From Halobellus sp. MBLA0158 (GTDB lineage: Archaea; Halobacteriota; Halobacteria; Halobacteriales; Haloferacaceae), in assembly GCF_041477585.1 (NCBI RefSeq), contig NZ_JBGNYA010000001.1:682001-746000 (forward strand): a stretch of 64,000 bases of DNA, given 5' to 3'. Shown one piece after another: positions 1 through 7,766 of this stretch (the stretch's first letter is position 1; every line of letters begins with the position of its first letter). A program made the position numbers and the translations under genes. The notes under the pieces were generated by a model, which saw only the letters and a program-made list of their open reading frames with translations, searched no databases and was not told the origin of the DNA.

Positions 1-756
1 ATACTGCGACCACAACCCAACCAACTCCGGTTCCAATACCACGCACCTACCAAAAGACTGGAGCGGAAAATCCGGCTCCACCTCTCCAACCAGATACCCA
101 AAGTCGGATTCCAAGAGGGTACCACAGAACTACCAGTCGGAGAAGGCGGTACTGTTGGCGGCGGATTCCTTACTACCGGATACAGCAGTTATCATCCGCT
201 CCGGTACGAGTTCGACTCACCGCCTAACAACGCTGTAGTTTCAGCTCTGCACCGACACGCTACCCAGAGCACACGGTACCTGATCCAGATCCTGTTCAAG
301 CCCGTAGCCGGCCACTCACTGAAACAGTGGCTGTGGAGAAAACGGGCGTACCACCACCGCAACTACCTGAAAAAAGAGAAAGACAGCTTGTGGAGAACGG
401 TACAGCCCACCCGGAGAGAACGAAGACAGGCACAGGAGATCGATGACAAAGCCGGCGAGCCCCGGTACCGGACCAGTATCCGGTTCCTCGTAATCAACGC
501 CGCCGACTACACACCTAGCCGAGTCAAAGAACTGGCCGGAGCCTACAACACGTTCGAAAACCCGGAAACCGGGCAATACCTTGACGCAGTCACCGTAACC
601 CGGCTCCAGCGAAAACCCTTTCTCCGGTTCGCAGAAGCCGTCGGACAACGCCGTTTCTCCGGTTGGACACGTAGCTTCCAAACCAGTGCGAAAGAACTCG
701 CAGCACTGCTCTCACTCCCAGACAAACAACAAGAAAACATCCAGTACAACCGATGA
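1..756 (+). CDS. Conjugation-associated protein, partner of the downstream ATPase (5' truncated by window)
   Basis: Reading frame 1 is open from the first base to the stop at 754-756, so the start lies left of the window. The visible 251 residues are rich in Arg, Tyr and Gln. They include a positively charged stretch around 110-145 and a segment beginning RYRTSIRFLVI near 157. The stop overlaps the ATG of the ATPase gene (ATGA), which implies translational coupling. In mobile elements, TraG/VirD4-like ATPases are often preceded by a protein of this kind that acts as a membrane or DNA-transfer partner. That role is inferred from position; I do not recognise the family with confidence. Confidence 0.7.
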   Translation: MLRPQPNQLRFQYHAPTKRLERKIRLHLSNQIPKVGFQEGTTELPVGEGGTVGGGFLTTGYSSYHPLRYEFDSPPNNAVVSALHRHATQSTRYLIQILFKPVAGHSLKQWLWRKRAYHHRNYLKKEKDSLWRTVQPTRRERRQAQEIDDKAGEPRYRTSIRFLVINAADYTPSRVKELAGAYNTFENPETGQYLDAVTVTRLQRKPFLRFAEAVGQRRFSGWTRSFQTSAKELAALLSLPDKQQENIQYNR

Positions 757-2681
757 CACCCGAAGAAGCCCAAAACCTGATCGAGAACAGCGACGCATTC
801 ACAACCACGTTCATCGGCACCCGCACCAGCAAACTCGGCGTCGAAGAAGATGTGGGTATCCCCGACGATCAACGCCGCTTACACGTCTTGACTACCGGCC
901 CTACCGGGTATGGCAAGACGCAGGTGATGATCCACGCCGCACTCCAAGACAGCTACAAGAATCGGGGATTCTGCTTCCTCATCCCGAAAGGCGGCGCTGA
1001 AAAACAAATACTCAGCAAACTACCTGAAGACCGGCTAGACGACGTACTCTACATTAACCCAGGAGAATCACCGTTACCCTCGATCAACGTCCTCCAGCCC
1101 CACACAACGGAGGAAATGACCAGGCAGCAGAAAGAGAACCAGAAAGAGATTATCGTCTCCGACCTCATCGACCTCTTCAAAAGACAAAGTGAGAACTGGG
1201 GTGACCAATTCGGCCGTGTACTCGAAACTCTGCTCCGCGCACACCTCAACCAGAACATCTACCACGGCCAAAACAAGTCACTGCTCGACGTCTTCCACTG
1301 CGTAACCCAAGACGAAGAACTCTCAGACCTGATCGATCAAACCGAGGACCCGGTAATCCGGAGACAACTGGTCCAAGTCAAAGAAGACCTGTCCAGCTAT
1401 GAAATGGGGCCGCTACAACGACGACTAAACGACTTCGTGATGCGGCCAACCATCCGAAAAATCATCTCCTCACAACACAGCGACATCAACTTCCGAAAAG
1501 CGGTCAACCAAGGCAAAATAATCTTAGTCGACATCCAAAAGGGTGAGATCGGGGAAACAGTCTCCACCCTCGTCGGCAGCATAATCATCACCCAAGTCTG
1601 GGCAGCAGCACAAAGCCGAATCACCCAAACCCCAGAGAACAGGGAACCGTTCTACCTGTACGTCGACGAACTCCAAAACTTCGGCAGCGAGGGCTCCGCA
1701 CTCGCACAAATGCTCGCAGAAGCACGAGAATACCGGCTCGGACTCTGGCTCGCCACACAATACATCTCCAACCTCGACTCCAAAACAATGCAAGAAGCCG
1801 TTCTCAACAACTGCCGCAGCAAAATCCTATTCCAACCCAGCGACAGCGAAAACAAAAACCGGCTCATCTCCACACTCAACCAAATCAGTAAAAACGAAAT
1901 CAACCAACTCGGCCGATACCGAGCCATCCTCCAAACACCGAGTAGAAAAACGCAGAAACCTGCCGTCAAAATCGATACCTACCCACCCTGGACCGGCGAC
2001 CGCGACAACATCGACGATCTCGAAGACAGGTGTTCCGTCGCCTCCGAAAACCCAGAACAGGAAACCCGGTTGAAACAGTCACTCGGAAAAGGAAACAACG
2101 CCGGCAAAGAAAAACACAGAGAACTCCTCGCCCAAGCCAAAAAACAGCTTGAGCAAAAGCGGGACGGGATTCAGGTCCAGCTACTGCACCAAGGCGCGGG
2201 TGAAGACAAACCGGATGGTAAAGTCATTCTCCCCGACGACACAGTCGCCCACCTCGAAGCCGAACACTCAACGCTGAGCAAACCCGCGAAAGTCCTCACC
2301 AACTACCTCCGCGCCGCACAACAAGGCCGAGAAACCATTTTCGTCGTCGAACAAGGAAACGCGGTCAAACTCCAGAACATCGTCGAAGAACCGGTCAACC
2401 GCCGCGGCAACGACCACGAAGACCAAGACGCAGACGGAAGCTACAGCTACTACACAAACCAGGATGGAGAAGAATTCACACAGATAGACGAACTGCAAAA
2501 CAGCGAATACCGCATCATCGAAATCCACGAAGACCAGTTAGAAATCCACAACAGCCCGGTGGAACCCGAATGCCCCGAACTCGACCACAACGACCGCGAA
2601 GATCTAGAAAACTTCTGCCTCTACCGCGAAGAAGACGGACACTGCACCGCACTCAACCAAAAATGCGTCCTCACTGAATAA
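753..2681 (+). CDS. VirD4/TraG-like conjugative coupling ATPase
   Basis: This 642-residue P-loop ATPase has Walker A GPTGYGKT at residues 49-56 and a Walker B-like strand FYLYVDELQNF near 300-310. A sensor-like stretch (LWLATQYISNL) follows, as in the VirD4/TraG/HerA superfamily. Such ATPases pump DNA through a membrane channel during conjugation. Residues after about 400 form a hydrophilic extension that ends in four cysteines with spacing roughly C-x15-C-x8-C-x6-C, a possible zinc site. No transmembrane segment is evident, so membrane attachment may come from the upstream partner, with which it overlaps by 4 nt. A winged-helix gene follows after 3 nt, making an operon. Confidence 0.85.
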   Translation: MTPEEAQNLIENSDAFTTTFIGTRTSKLGVEEDVGIPDDQRRLHVLTTGPTGYGKTQVMIHAALQDSYKNRGFCFLIPKGGAEKQILSKLPEDRLDDVLYINPGESPLPSINVLQPHTTEEMTRQQKENQKEIIVSDLIDLFKRQSENWGDQFGRVLETLLRAHLNQNIYHGQNKSLLDVFHCVTQDEELSDLIDQTEDPVIRRQLVQVKEDLSSYEMGPLQRRLNDFVMRPTIRKIISSQHSDINFRKAVNQGKIILVDIQKGEIGETVSTLVGSIIITQVWAAAQSRITQTPENREPFYLYVDELQNFGSEGSALAQMLAEAREYRLGLWLATQYISNLDSKTMQEAVLNNCRSKILFQPSDSENKNRLISTLNQISKNEINQLGRYRAILQTPSRKTQKPAVKIDTYPPWTGDRDNIDDLEDRCSVASENPEQETRLKQSLGKGNNAGKEKHRELLAQAKKQLEQKRDGIQVQLLHQGAGEDKPDGKVILPDDTVAHLEAEHSTLSKPAKVLTNYLRAAQQGRETIFVVEQGNAVKLQNIVEEPVNRRGNDHEDQDADGSYSYYTNQDGEEFTQIDELQNSEYRIIEIHEDQLEIHNSPVEPECPELDHNDREDLENFCLYREEDGHCTALNQKCVLTE

Positions 2682-2684
2682 ACA

Positions 2685-3101
2685 ATGAGTGAAGACATAG
2701 CGTTACGCGAAGAAGACCGTCTCATCCTTCAGCAAATCCGGGAGGGGAATGACGACGTCCAGAAACTCACGGAAAGCACGCTCTTGGAAAACCACCAGGT
2801 CAACTACGCCTTCGAAAAACTCGAAGAACACGGCCTCATCCACGTCACCAAACCCGACGGCTACATCGAACGCACAATCAACGGACAAAAACGGGTCTTC
2901 CAACATCCCAAACAAGCCGAACTCACCAAAAAAGGCCGAACACTGCTTCAAGAATCAGACCAGGAAAATCTAGAACAATACCAAGACCTCACCCGAAAAG
3001 AACTCGTAGAGAAAACCCAGCAGCTCGAACAACGAGTCAACGATCTTGAAATATCATTCGAAATATTCCGAAAACAAGTCCAGAAGCGGATAACACAGTG
3101 A
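2685..3101 (+). CDS. Winged-helix DNA-binding protein with C-terminal coiled coil
   Basis: The 138-residue product starts 3 nt after the ATPase stop. Residues 8-60 look like a winged helix: helix LILQQIREGNDDVQKLTES, a recognition-like helix with VNYAFEKLEEHGLIHV, then a wing. Residues 100-135 form a heptad-like coiled coil (QQLEQRVNDLEISFEIFRKQ) suited to dimerisation. It probably regulates transcription of the transfer operon or helps target DNA for transfer. The function is inferred from the fold and position. Confidence 0.7.
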   Translation: MSEDIALREEDRLILQQIREGNDDVQKLTESTLLENHQVNYAFEKLEEHGLIHVTKPDGYIERTINGQKRVFQHPKQAELTKKGRTLLQESDQENLEQYQDLTRKELVEKTQQLEQRVNDLEISFEIFRKQVQKRITQ

Positions 3102-3175
3102 GAGACGAATTTGAATTCAGGTCACCAATCCTCACACAAATAATATGTGAGATTAGAGCAATATTCTAAGCGAAA

Positions 3176-3526
3176 TTGCTTCCGAGCACTCATCCCTCTT
3201 GGCTTTTTAACTTAGTGAGTGTTTTGGATACTAGTTATTCAGTTTCAGGGTTAGTAGGATTTGCCACGTATACTTCTGTGATTTTCTATATGTATCGCAG
3301 ATTCGATGACAATATTCAAACAGCGAGAAGTATCCCGAGAAAGAGGGAATACCAGCGAGCGTCAACTTGGTGTCTGAGAGGTTCTTTGACGTCTTTTTTT
3401 GGCTCAACAACCTATGTGTTCGCTTCATTCGGAATTCAACCACTAATTTTTAATTCTATCACACTAGCACTAATAATATGCTCTACAATAATATTATTTT
3501 TCAGTATGTTTATAACGAAGGAGTAA
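3176..3526 (+). CDS. Small membrane protein, unknown function
   Basis: This 116-residue frame starts with TTG; a GTG 36 nt further in is an alternative start. It contains about three hydrophobic segments, near residues 20-42, 62-86 and 88-112, separated by a basic loop (IPRKREYQRAS). Base composition is strongly AT-rich, even compared with the flanking element genes, which suggests recent acquisition. No family is recognised. The next gene begins 14 nt downstream, so the two may be co-transcribed. Confidence 0.5.
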   Translation: MLPSTHPSWLFNLVSVLDTSYSVSGLVGFATYTSVIFYMYRRFDDNIQTARSIPRKREYQRASTWCLRGSLTSFFGSTTYVFASFGIQPLIFNSITLALIICSTIILFFSMFITKE

Positions 3527-3539
3527 GTCTGGAGACAAT

Positions 3540-3947
3540 ATGGTTTGGGCAGAAGAATACCCAGAGACAACCAAGGAAATTGAGGATCAACTAAAAGCTC
3601 TGGGTCCACAGTTGGAAGAGTCCTTACTGGAAAGCTGTGCATACATCGCCGACGAGAGAGAATCCAAACTCGAAGAATTAGCAGGAAAGCAAGGAATTAA
3701 TCCAGATCCAAGCGGAGAATACGTACCTCAAGCAATATCATTCATCCATAGGGTGGAAGATTCAAAAAGAAATAAAGTTGGTGAAATTGAGGAGCTTTTG
3801 AATCATAACTACGATTTTGAAATGACTGAGCTTAAAAGAAATCTCGCACGGTCTATTGTCGGTTTATTGATATTAAAGAATGGGTCTGATGAGAAGCCTG
3901 ACTCTCCTATAGATGTTTTTAGACAGGAAGCCGGATTGAAAACTTAA
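3540..3947 (+). CDS. Small helical protein convergent with the uL15-like gene
   Basis: The 135-residue product is acidic and predicted to be mostly helical, with no transmembrane segment or recognised motif. Its stop codon TAA and the stop codon of the opposite-strand uL15-like gene share the four bases TTAA at 3944-3947, so the two genes meet tail to tail with no spacer. That arrangement could allow antisense control or shared termination. The codon use matches the low-GC element. No function is assigned. Confidence 0.55.
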   Translation: MVWAEEYPETTKEIEDQLKALGPQLEESLLESCAYIADERESKLEELAGKQGINPDPSGEYVPQAISFIHRVEDSKRNKVGEIEELLNHNYDFEMTELKRNLARSIVGLLILKNGSDEKPDSPIDVFRQEAGLKT

Positions 3948-5044
3948 ACCCAGTCAACTAGCCCATCAACAGTTAGCAGATACATTCTTTCCTCTTCAGC
4001 AATCCGTTGTTCTCTTAATTCAGAGCGGTCATCGTACTGAGCAATATGAAAGCGGTCGTGAATCCTGTCCAAGCCCGCAAGGACATCTTCGACTGAGTAA
4101 TTTTCAGACATACCGATTCGCAACAATTCCAACTGTTCATCGGAAGGATCCAAATCACCTAAATACGAGCCTATTAACTGCTCAAACACGGATGGATCAA
4201 AGTGATATTTATCAGCAAATTCCCGAGATCTCATTATATTGATAACGTCAATCCCGTCTAAATCATCCAAGTTTTCAGCGTGTCCTCGCATCACTTCATA
4301 GGCCAGTTCAGGATCTGCTGCTTGACCAGCCTCAACCAAATCATCAAACTCGTGAAATTCTAATGTCTCCCCTGATTCCACTTTCTCCAAATATTTATTC
4401 AGATCATCCACCTTGTCTTCATTTTTATTGCCAGAATTTTTAAAATGCCACTTGCTGATGACGCTTGCAGGCCGGGTAGCCTTCGAAAATCCTTCACTAT
4501 CCAGATTATAATAGACAAAACCTCCTGCGCCGGTTATTGTCCGCTTAGCGGATCTTGAACAATCATCTAGCTCCGCGCTAAACGAATTCATTATTTTTCC
4601 GCTGTCAAGGAGCTTCACTTGGTCAACCTCATCATACCCCTCGACGTATTCTGGCAAGTCCACTTTGTATCTCATATTATCCTCCTCTGCACCAGGAGCA
4701 GACTCTAGTTGAGAGTCAGAACTACCTTTCTCCAGAACGGCGCCGCCATCAGCTATGGGTTTAGAGTCCTCGATAATAGTGATTCCATCCACTTCCTCAA
4801 CATCTTTAAGTCCGATCTCGATCTCATAGATATCCTCATCGATCTCTTTGATCGAGACAGTCTTTGTTTTCCGGGAATTAACAGAGTTAAAGCCCTCTTT
4901 ACCCAGTGGCGGATGATTATGATGTTCGTGCTTATCTCTTCCCGCATTTCCTCGACCTCCACGATGGCCAGCTCCTCTCCGATTTTTATGTGAGCCACCG
5001 CCGTGAGTCCGACTACCGCGTTGTCGCTTCTTTTTATTCGTCAT
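3944..5044 (-). CDS. Mobile-element uL15-like ribosomal protein with a novel C-terminal extension
   Basis: The 366-residue product begins with a nearly canonical archaeal ribosomal protein L15 (uL15) N-terminus, including RGSRTHGGGSHKNRRGAG at 9-26, the Gly/Arg-rich RGGRGNAGRDKHE segment, and HNHPPLGKEGF at 42-52. Residues 62-90 and 126-180 continue the uL15 fold, with VKLLDSGKI at 143-151 and the terminal ITGAGG at 170-175. An acidic insert occupies about 92-124. Residues 185-366 form an extra acidic helical domain that I do not recognise and that normal archaeal uL15 (about 145-165 residues) lacks. Ribosomal proteins are not expected on such elements. It may enter host 50S subunits or act on rRNA; both are inference. 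Confidence 0.85.
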   Translation of the reverse strand: MTNKKKRQRGSRTHGGGSHKNRRGAGHRGGRGNAGRDKHEHHNHPPLGKEGFNSVNSRKTKTVSIKEIDEDIYEIEIGLKDVEEVDGITIIEDSKPIADGGAVLEKGSSDSQLESAPGAEEDNMRYKVDLPEYVEGYDEVDQVKLLDSGKIMNSFSAELDDCSRSAKRTITGAGGFVYYNLDSEGFSKATRPASVISKWHFKNSGNKNEDKVDDLNKYLEKVESGETLEFHEFDDLVEAGQAADPELAYEVMRGHAENLDDLDGIDVINIMRSREFADKYHFDPSVFEQLIGSYLGDLDPSDEQLELLRIGMSENYSVEDVLAGLDRIHDRFHIAQYDDRSELREQRIAEEERMYLLTVDGLVDWV

Positions 5045-5128
5045 AGATCTGTATGAGTATGAGGTCCTTGGGAATCGAACAGACCTGTCGATAATAGTCT
5101 TAAACTTATACCTTCTTTGCAGGTGTTG

Positions 5129-5221
5129 AACCAGCTACTGAGATGCGCCAGAAAGCCGAGAGATGTTAGGGAAACGAGCTTGTACTGCTCGATTAAGAAT
5201 AACATCTCCCAGCTCTTGGTT
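5129..5221. ncRNA. Candidate structured RNA or regulatory hairpin cluster
   Basis: The 387-bp stretch 5045-5431 between the divergent uL15-like and DUF4209-like genes has no convincing gene but holds nested inverted repeats. GAGATGTTA (5160-5168) pairs with TAACATCTC (5200-5208). Inside it CGAGC (5175-5179) pairs with GCTCG (5187-5191) around a 7-nt loop. Outside, AACCA (5129-5133) can pair with TGGTT (5217-5221). A second GAGATG at 5140-5145 could compete for the same partner. It could be the leader of the uL15-like gene on the minus strand or an independent RNA. Strand and function are unknown. Confidence 0.4.
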
Positions 5222-5398
5222 TGTCGTCTATACTACAGGATAATATAGTTCAGGGGAGGTACACTACATTTCGCTTGCAACGTATTCTTATAGCTGTGCT
5301 ACATTCTCCAATTGAAATTAAGGTTTGTTCGATGTATAGCTGGATCAATTCAATATGTACTCCCCGTACGGAGCGAAAGCTCTCCAGCCCACTTGGAG

Positions 5399-5408
5399 AT
5401 ATAATAAT
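5399..5408 (+). promoter_or_regulatory. TATA box of the DUF4209-like gene
   Basis: The AT-only run atataataat lies about 28 nt before the ATG at 5432, the normal distance for an archaeal TATA box when the transcript begins at or just before the start codon. Confidence 0.55.
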
Positions 5409-5431
5409 CTAAACCAACTAAAGGCGAGTAT

Positions 5432-7009
5432 ATGATCTCTGATAAGCTAGAGCAGGCACGTATCAGTCCTGAAGAGGACTATCATTTGAAGGGAGATATT
5501 CGCCGGGCGCTAAGGGCGATTGAGTCAGATAGAAATCATTCAGGCCTTATCGAGGAAGAGTTGGGTTCTCTGGATCCAGATCATCCGGTTTACCGGTTGA
5601 TCGACTCAATCAGGGTATGGGAAGGGTCCGATCACGAAGAGTTCGAGTCGGGAGTTAGAGCTGCTTTGGAGGCGTTGGATGATCTCTATGAATTAGCGTT
5701 GGAAGAGGAGTGGTACAGTGTCGCCAGCTATGCCTTGTTGAAGTCGATAGAGTATCGTGAAGGGCTCGGAGGCTTCGACGCTACTGAACAATTCGATGAA
5801 GTTCTGAATTTTTTCTATGACCATTTTTATGGAGGGTCTGAGGTTGATCTGGGCCAGTTAGGAGATCACGTTGAGAAAATGCTGGAGCACTTGGACGAAA
5901 TGGAGGAAGACAACATCAGCAAGTTATCTCGCCTCGTCGAAGATCGAGCCCAGCAGCTGCGAGAGAATAGGCAGTATATGGCCGAACGCGACTATCTCGA
6001 CTACTATATCACCATAAAGAACCACTTGGGGGAGAATGTTTCGGAAGAAGAGTCTCGTTTGGTCGAGTCGTATGAAGACGAGTTAGAGCAGAAGAGCTCT
6101 GCAAACAGTATGTTGAAAGCGGATATCTTGGAGAGAGGTGTTTCGAGATGCCAGTCTTTTCTCCCGGATGAGAAGGAGAATGAGTGGCGGCTTCGAATCC
6201 GCGAGCTCAACAAACAGGCCAGAGAGGAGATGCCAGCTACGGAACACGAAGTTGATTTGAGCGAAGATATTACCCGTATTGTCGACCACTTCAAACAGGT
6301 TCAAAGCAAGACTTCATCTTGGGAAGCCTTAGTCAACCTTCTCTACCAACCTATCGGACAAGGCAACTTCGAGGAAGCCTTGGAAAACATCGATGAAGCA
6401 CCTGCCGCCAATATGCTTCCGAAAAACGTTATCTCATCTGAGGGCGATTCTATCGGTTTTGAACCTGGTATGAATCAGGACGGAGAACGTGCACCGACCG
6501 GTTACATAGCCGGATTACGGGCTTCTAACCATACTTTGGCCGTTGCCCTACGTCGGTTGATCGATCAAAAATTGTTGTCCGAGTCAGACTTCTATATGGT
6601 CCTAACACTTCTCCCCGGAATCGCAATTCAGGACGAAGCATTTCTCACAGACACAATCATCAACCTGTTCGAAGAACGCTACGCCGAAGCTGTACACTTA
6701 GCAGTTCCCAGGCTGGAAAGCGTAACAGCCAACGTCTACGAAGAAATGGGAAAAGCAGTAACCAAAAACCAGGGCCAACTCTACCGACAAAAGGGGCTGG
6801 GCGGCCTCTTCAAACTAATCGAGGAAGATATCAGCACCAACTTCGGAAAATACCTGCAATACCGGTATACCGATACAGCAGGTCAAAACATTAGAAACCA
6901 GGTCGCTCACGGCCAAATCAAATACTCAGCAGCCAACTTCAAACAAGCCTCAACCCTTCTCTTCGACATCTATCGCACAGCTGCAAGAATCGAGGAGAAC
7001 TATAATTGA
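5432..7009 (+). CDS. DUF4209-like protein with C-terminal RNxxxHG motif (possible HEPN-type RNase)
   Basis: The 525-residue product has an acidic helical N-terminal region (1-300) and a more conserved-looking C-terminal third. The C-terminal region contains GYIAGLRASNHTLAVALRRL and, at 488-494, RNQVAHG. The RNxxxHG motif is the hallmark of DUF4209, and an R-x4-H spacing is also that of HEPN RNases found in abortive-infection and toxin systems. A role in defence or RNA cleavage is therefore plausible but inferred. It sits alone, divergent from the uL15-like gene and just before a toxin-antitoxin pair. GC is intermediate between the element and the chromosome. Confidence 0.65.
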   Translation: MISDKLEQARISPEEDYHLKGDIRRALRAIESDRNHSGLIEEELGSLDPDHPVYRLIDSIRVWEGSDHEEFESGVRAALEALDDLYELALEEEWYSVASYALLKSIEYREGLGGFDATEQFDEVLNFFYDHFYGGSEVDLGQLGDHVEKMLEHLDEMEEDNISKLSRLVEDRAQQLRENRQYMAERDYLDYYITIKNHLGENVSEEESRLVESYEDELEQKSSANSMLKADILERGVSRCQSFLPDEKENEWRLRIRELNKQAREEMPATEHEVDLSEDITRIVDHFKQVQSKTSSWEALVNLLYQPIGQGNFEEALENIDEAPAANMLPKNVISSEGDSIGFEPGMNQDGERAPTGYIAGLRASNHTLAVALRRLIDQKLLSESDFYMVLTLLPGIAIQDEAFLTDTIINLFEERYAEAVHLAVPRLESVTANVYEEMGKAVTKNQGQLYRQKGLGGLFKLIEEDISTNFGKYLQYRYTDTAGQNIRNQVAHGQIKYSAANFKQASTLLFDIYRTAARIEENYN

Positions 7010-7054
7010 ACGTATCTGGCTCCGCTTCTTCAGCCATCCACCAACACCAAATAT

Positions 7055-7077
7055 TTAATATTTTCTACATATATTAA
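7055..7077. promoter_or_regulatory. Inverted repeat in the toxin-antitoxin promoter
   Basis: TTAATAT (7055-7061) and ATATTAA (7071-7077) form a perfect 7-bp dyad with a 9-nt spacer in the AT-rich promoter. It ends about 25 nt before the antitoxin start. Ribbon-helix-helix antitoxins normally bind such dyads to repress their own operon, so this is a candidate operator. Confidence 0.45.
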
Positions 7078-7102
7078 TCATATCTAGAGGTGATTGGTTT
7101 TT

Positions 7103-7330
7103 GTGGCAAGACTAAGCGTAGACGTACCAGACGGCTTGAAACAGGATATTGAAGAGACCGCTGAGAGGAAGAACTTCAAGAACGCTTCCGAATACATCCG
7201 GCAGGCCCTCCGCGAAAAACTGCGAGAAGACAACGAACTCGACCCAGAACTGCTTCTGCGAGCACTCAAAGTCAAACAGGGCGATGTGGAAACCGTGGAC
7301 ATAGACGAAGTTATCGAGAAGTACGAGTGA
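7103..7330 (+). CDS. Ribbon-helix-helix antitoxin
   Basis: The 75-residue product begins with the strand ARLSVDVP, followed by two helices (GLKQDIEETAERK and NASEYIRQALREKL), the ribbon-helix-helix fold of CopG/ParD antitoxins. The acidic C-terminal tail (residues 45-75) would wrap the toxin. The GTG start at 7103 is preferred because the purine-rich GAGGTGA at 7087-7093 is then about 9 nt upstream, whereas the TTG at 7094 would abut it. The toxin gene follows after 7 nt. Confidence 0.8.
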   Translation: MARLSVDVPDGLKQDIEETAERKNFKNASEYIRQALREKLREDNELDPELLLRALKVKQGDVETVDIDEVIEKYE

Positions 7331-7337
7331 TTTCCAA

Positions 7338-7652
7338 GTGAAACTAACCAGCGAAGCTGAGGATGATCTCGATAACCAAGTCAAATTCGACCGGAAGAAA
7401 ATCGCACAGGAAATCAGGGACAGACTAAGCACAGATAGAGACCGAGACAATATCAGCTATATCCACAAACCCGATTTTGGCGTTGAATTCCACCGCTTGA
7501 AACTAACCAATAACGGTCTCAATCATCGAATCTATTTCGACTATCAAGACTCCGAGCCCATCGTCTTCGCAGTAAGGCACAGAGACTACGCTTACAGCCC
7601 AGAAGACCTGAAAGAGGTAGAAAACCGGCTCAACGACATAGAAACAGACTGA
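7338..7652 (+). CDS. RelE/ParE-superfamily toxin
   Basis: The 104-residue product follows the antitoxin by 7 nt and starts with GTG. Its order of an N-terminal helix pair, a basic KKIAQEIRDRL segment, then strands VEFHRLKL, HRIYFDYQ and IVFAVRHRDYAY is that of RelE/ParE toxins. The strand-rich C-terminal half with VRHRDYAY resembles the active-site face of mRNA interferases. Together with the antitoxin it would stabilise the integrated element. It cannot be assigned to RelE (mRNA cleavage) or ParE (gyrase) from sequence alone. Confidence 0.75.
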   Translation: MKLTSEAEDDLDNQVKFDRKKIAQEIRDRLSTDRDRDNISYIHKPDFGVEFHRLKLTNNGLNHRIYFDYQDSEPIVFAVRHRDYAYSPEDLKEVENRLNDIETD

Positions 7653-7668
7653 AGATCTGACCCAAAGG

Positions 7669-7687
7669 AGTATAACGGCGTTATACT
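7669..7687. promoter_or_regulatory. Perfect 9-bp palindrome downstream of the toxin gene
   Basis: AGTATAACG (7669-7677) and CGTTATACT (7679-7687) are perfect inverted copies around one G. The site lies between the convergent toxin gene and the small HTH gene, so it could be a protein-binding site or a bidirectional stop signal. No T-tract follows, which argues mildly against a simple terminator. Confidence 0.4.
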
Positions 7688-7766
7688 GATATTATGGAGT
7701 CGAGTTGTCCGAGATCTTTGTTCCCGACTGCTGGTAAAAGAGTGGAATGTCGCCGCGAATGCCAAA

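Noticed and set aside
5221-5412. A 63-codon frame in the uL15-DUF4209 intergenic region
   Set aside because: No ribosome site, no recognisable composition, and it lies over promoter-like sequence.
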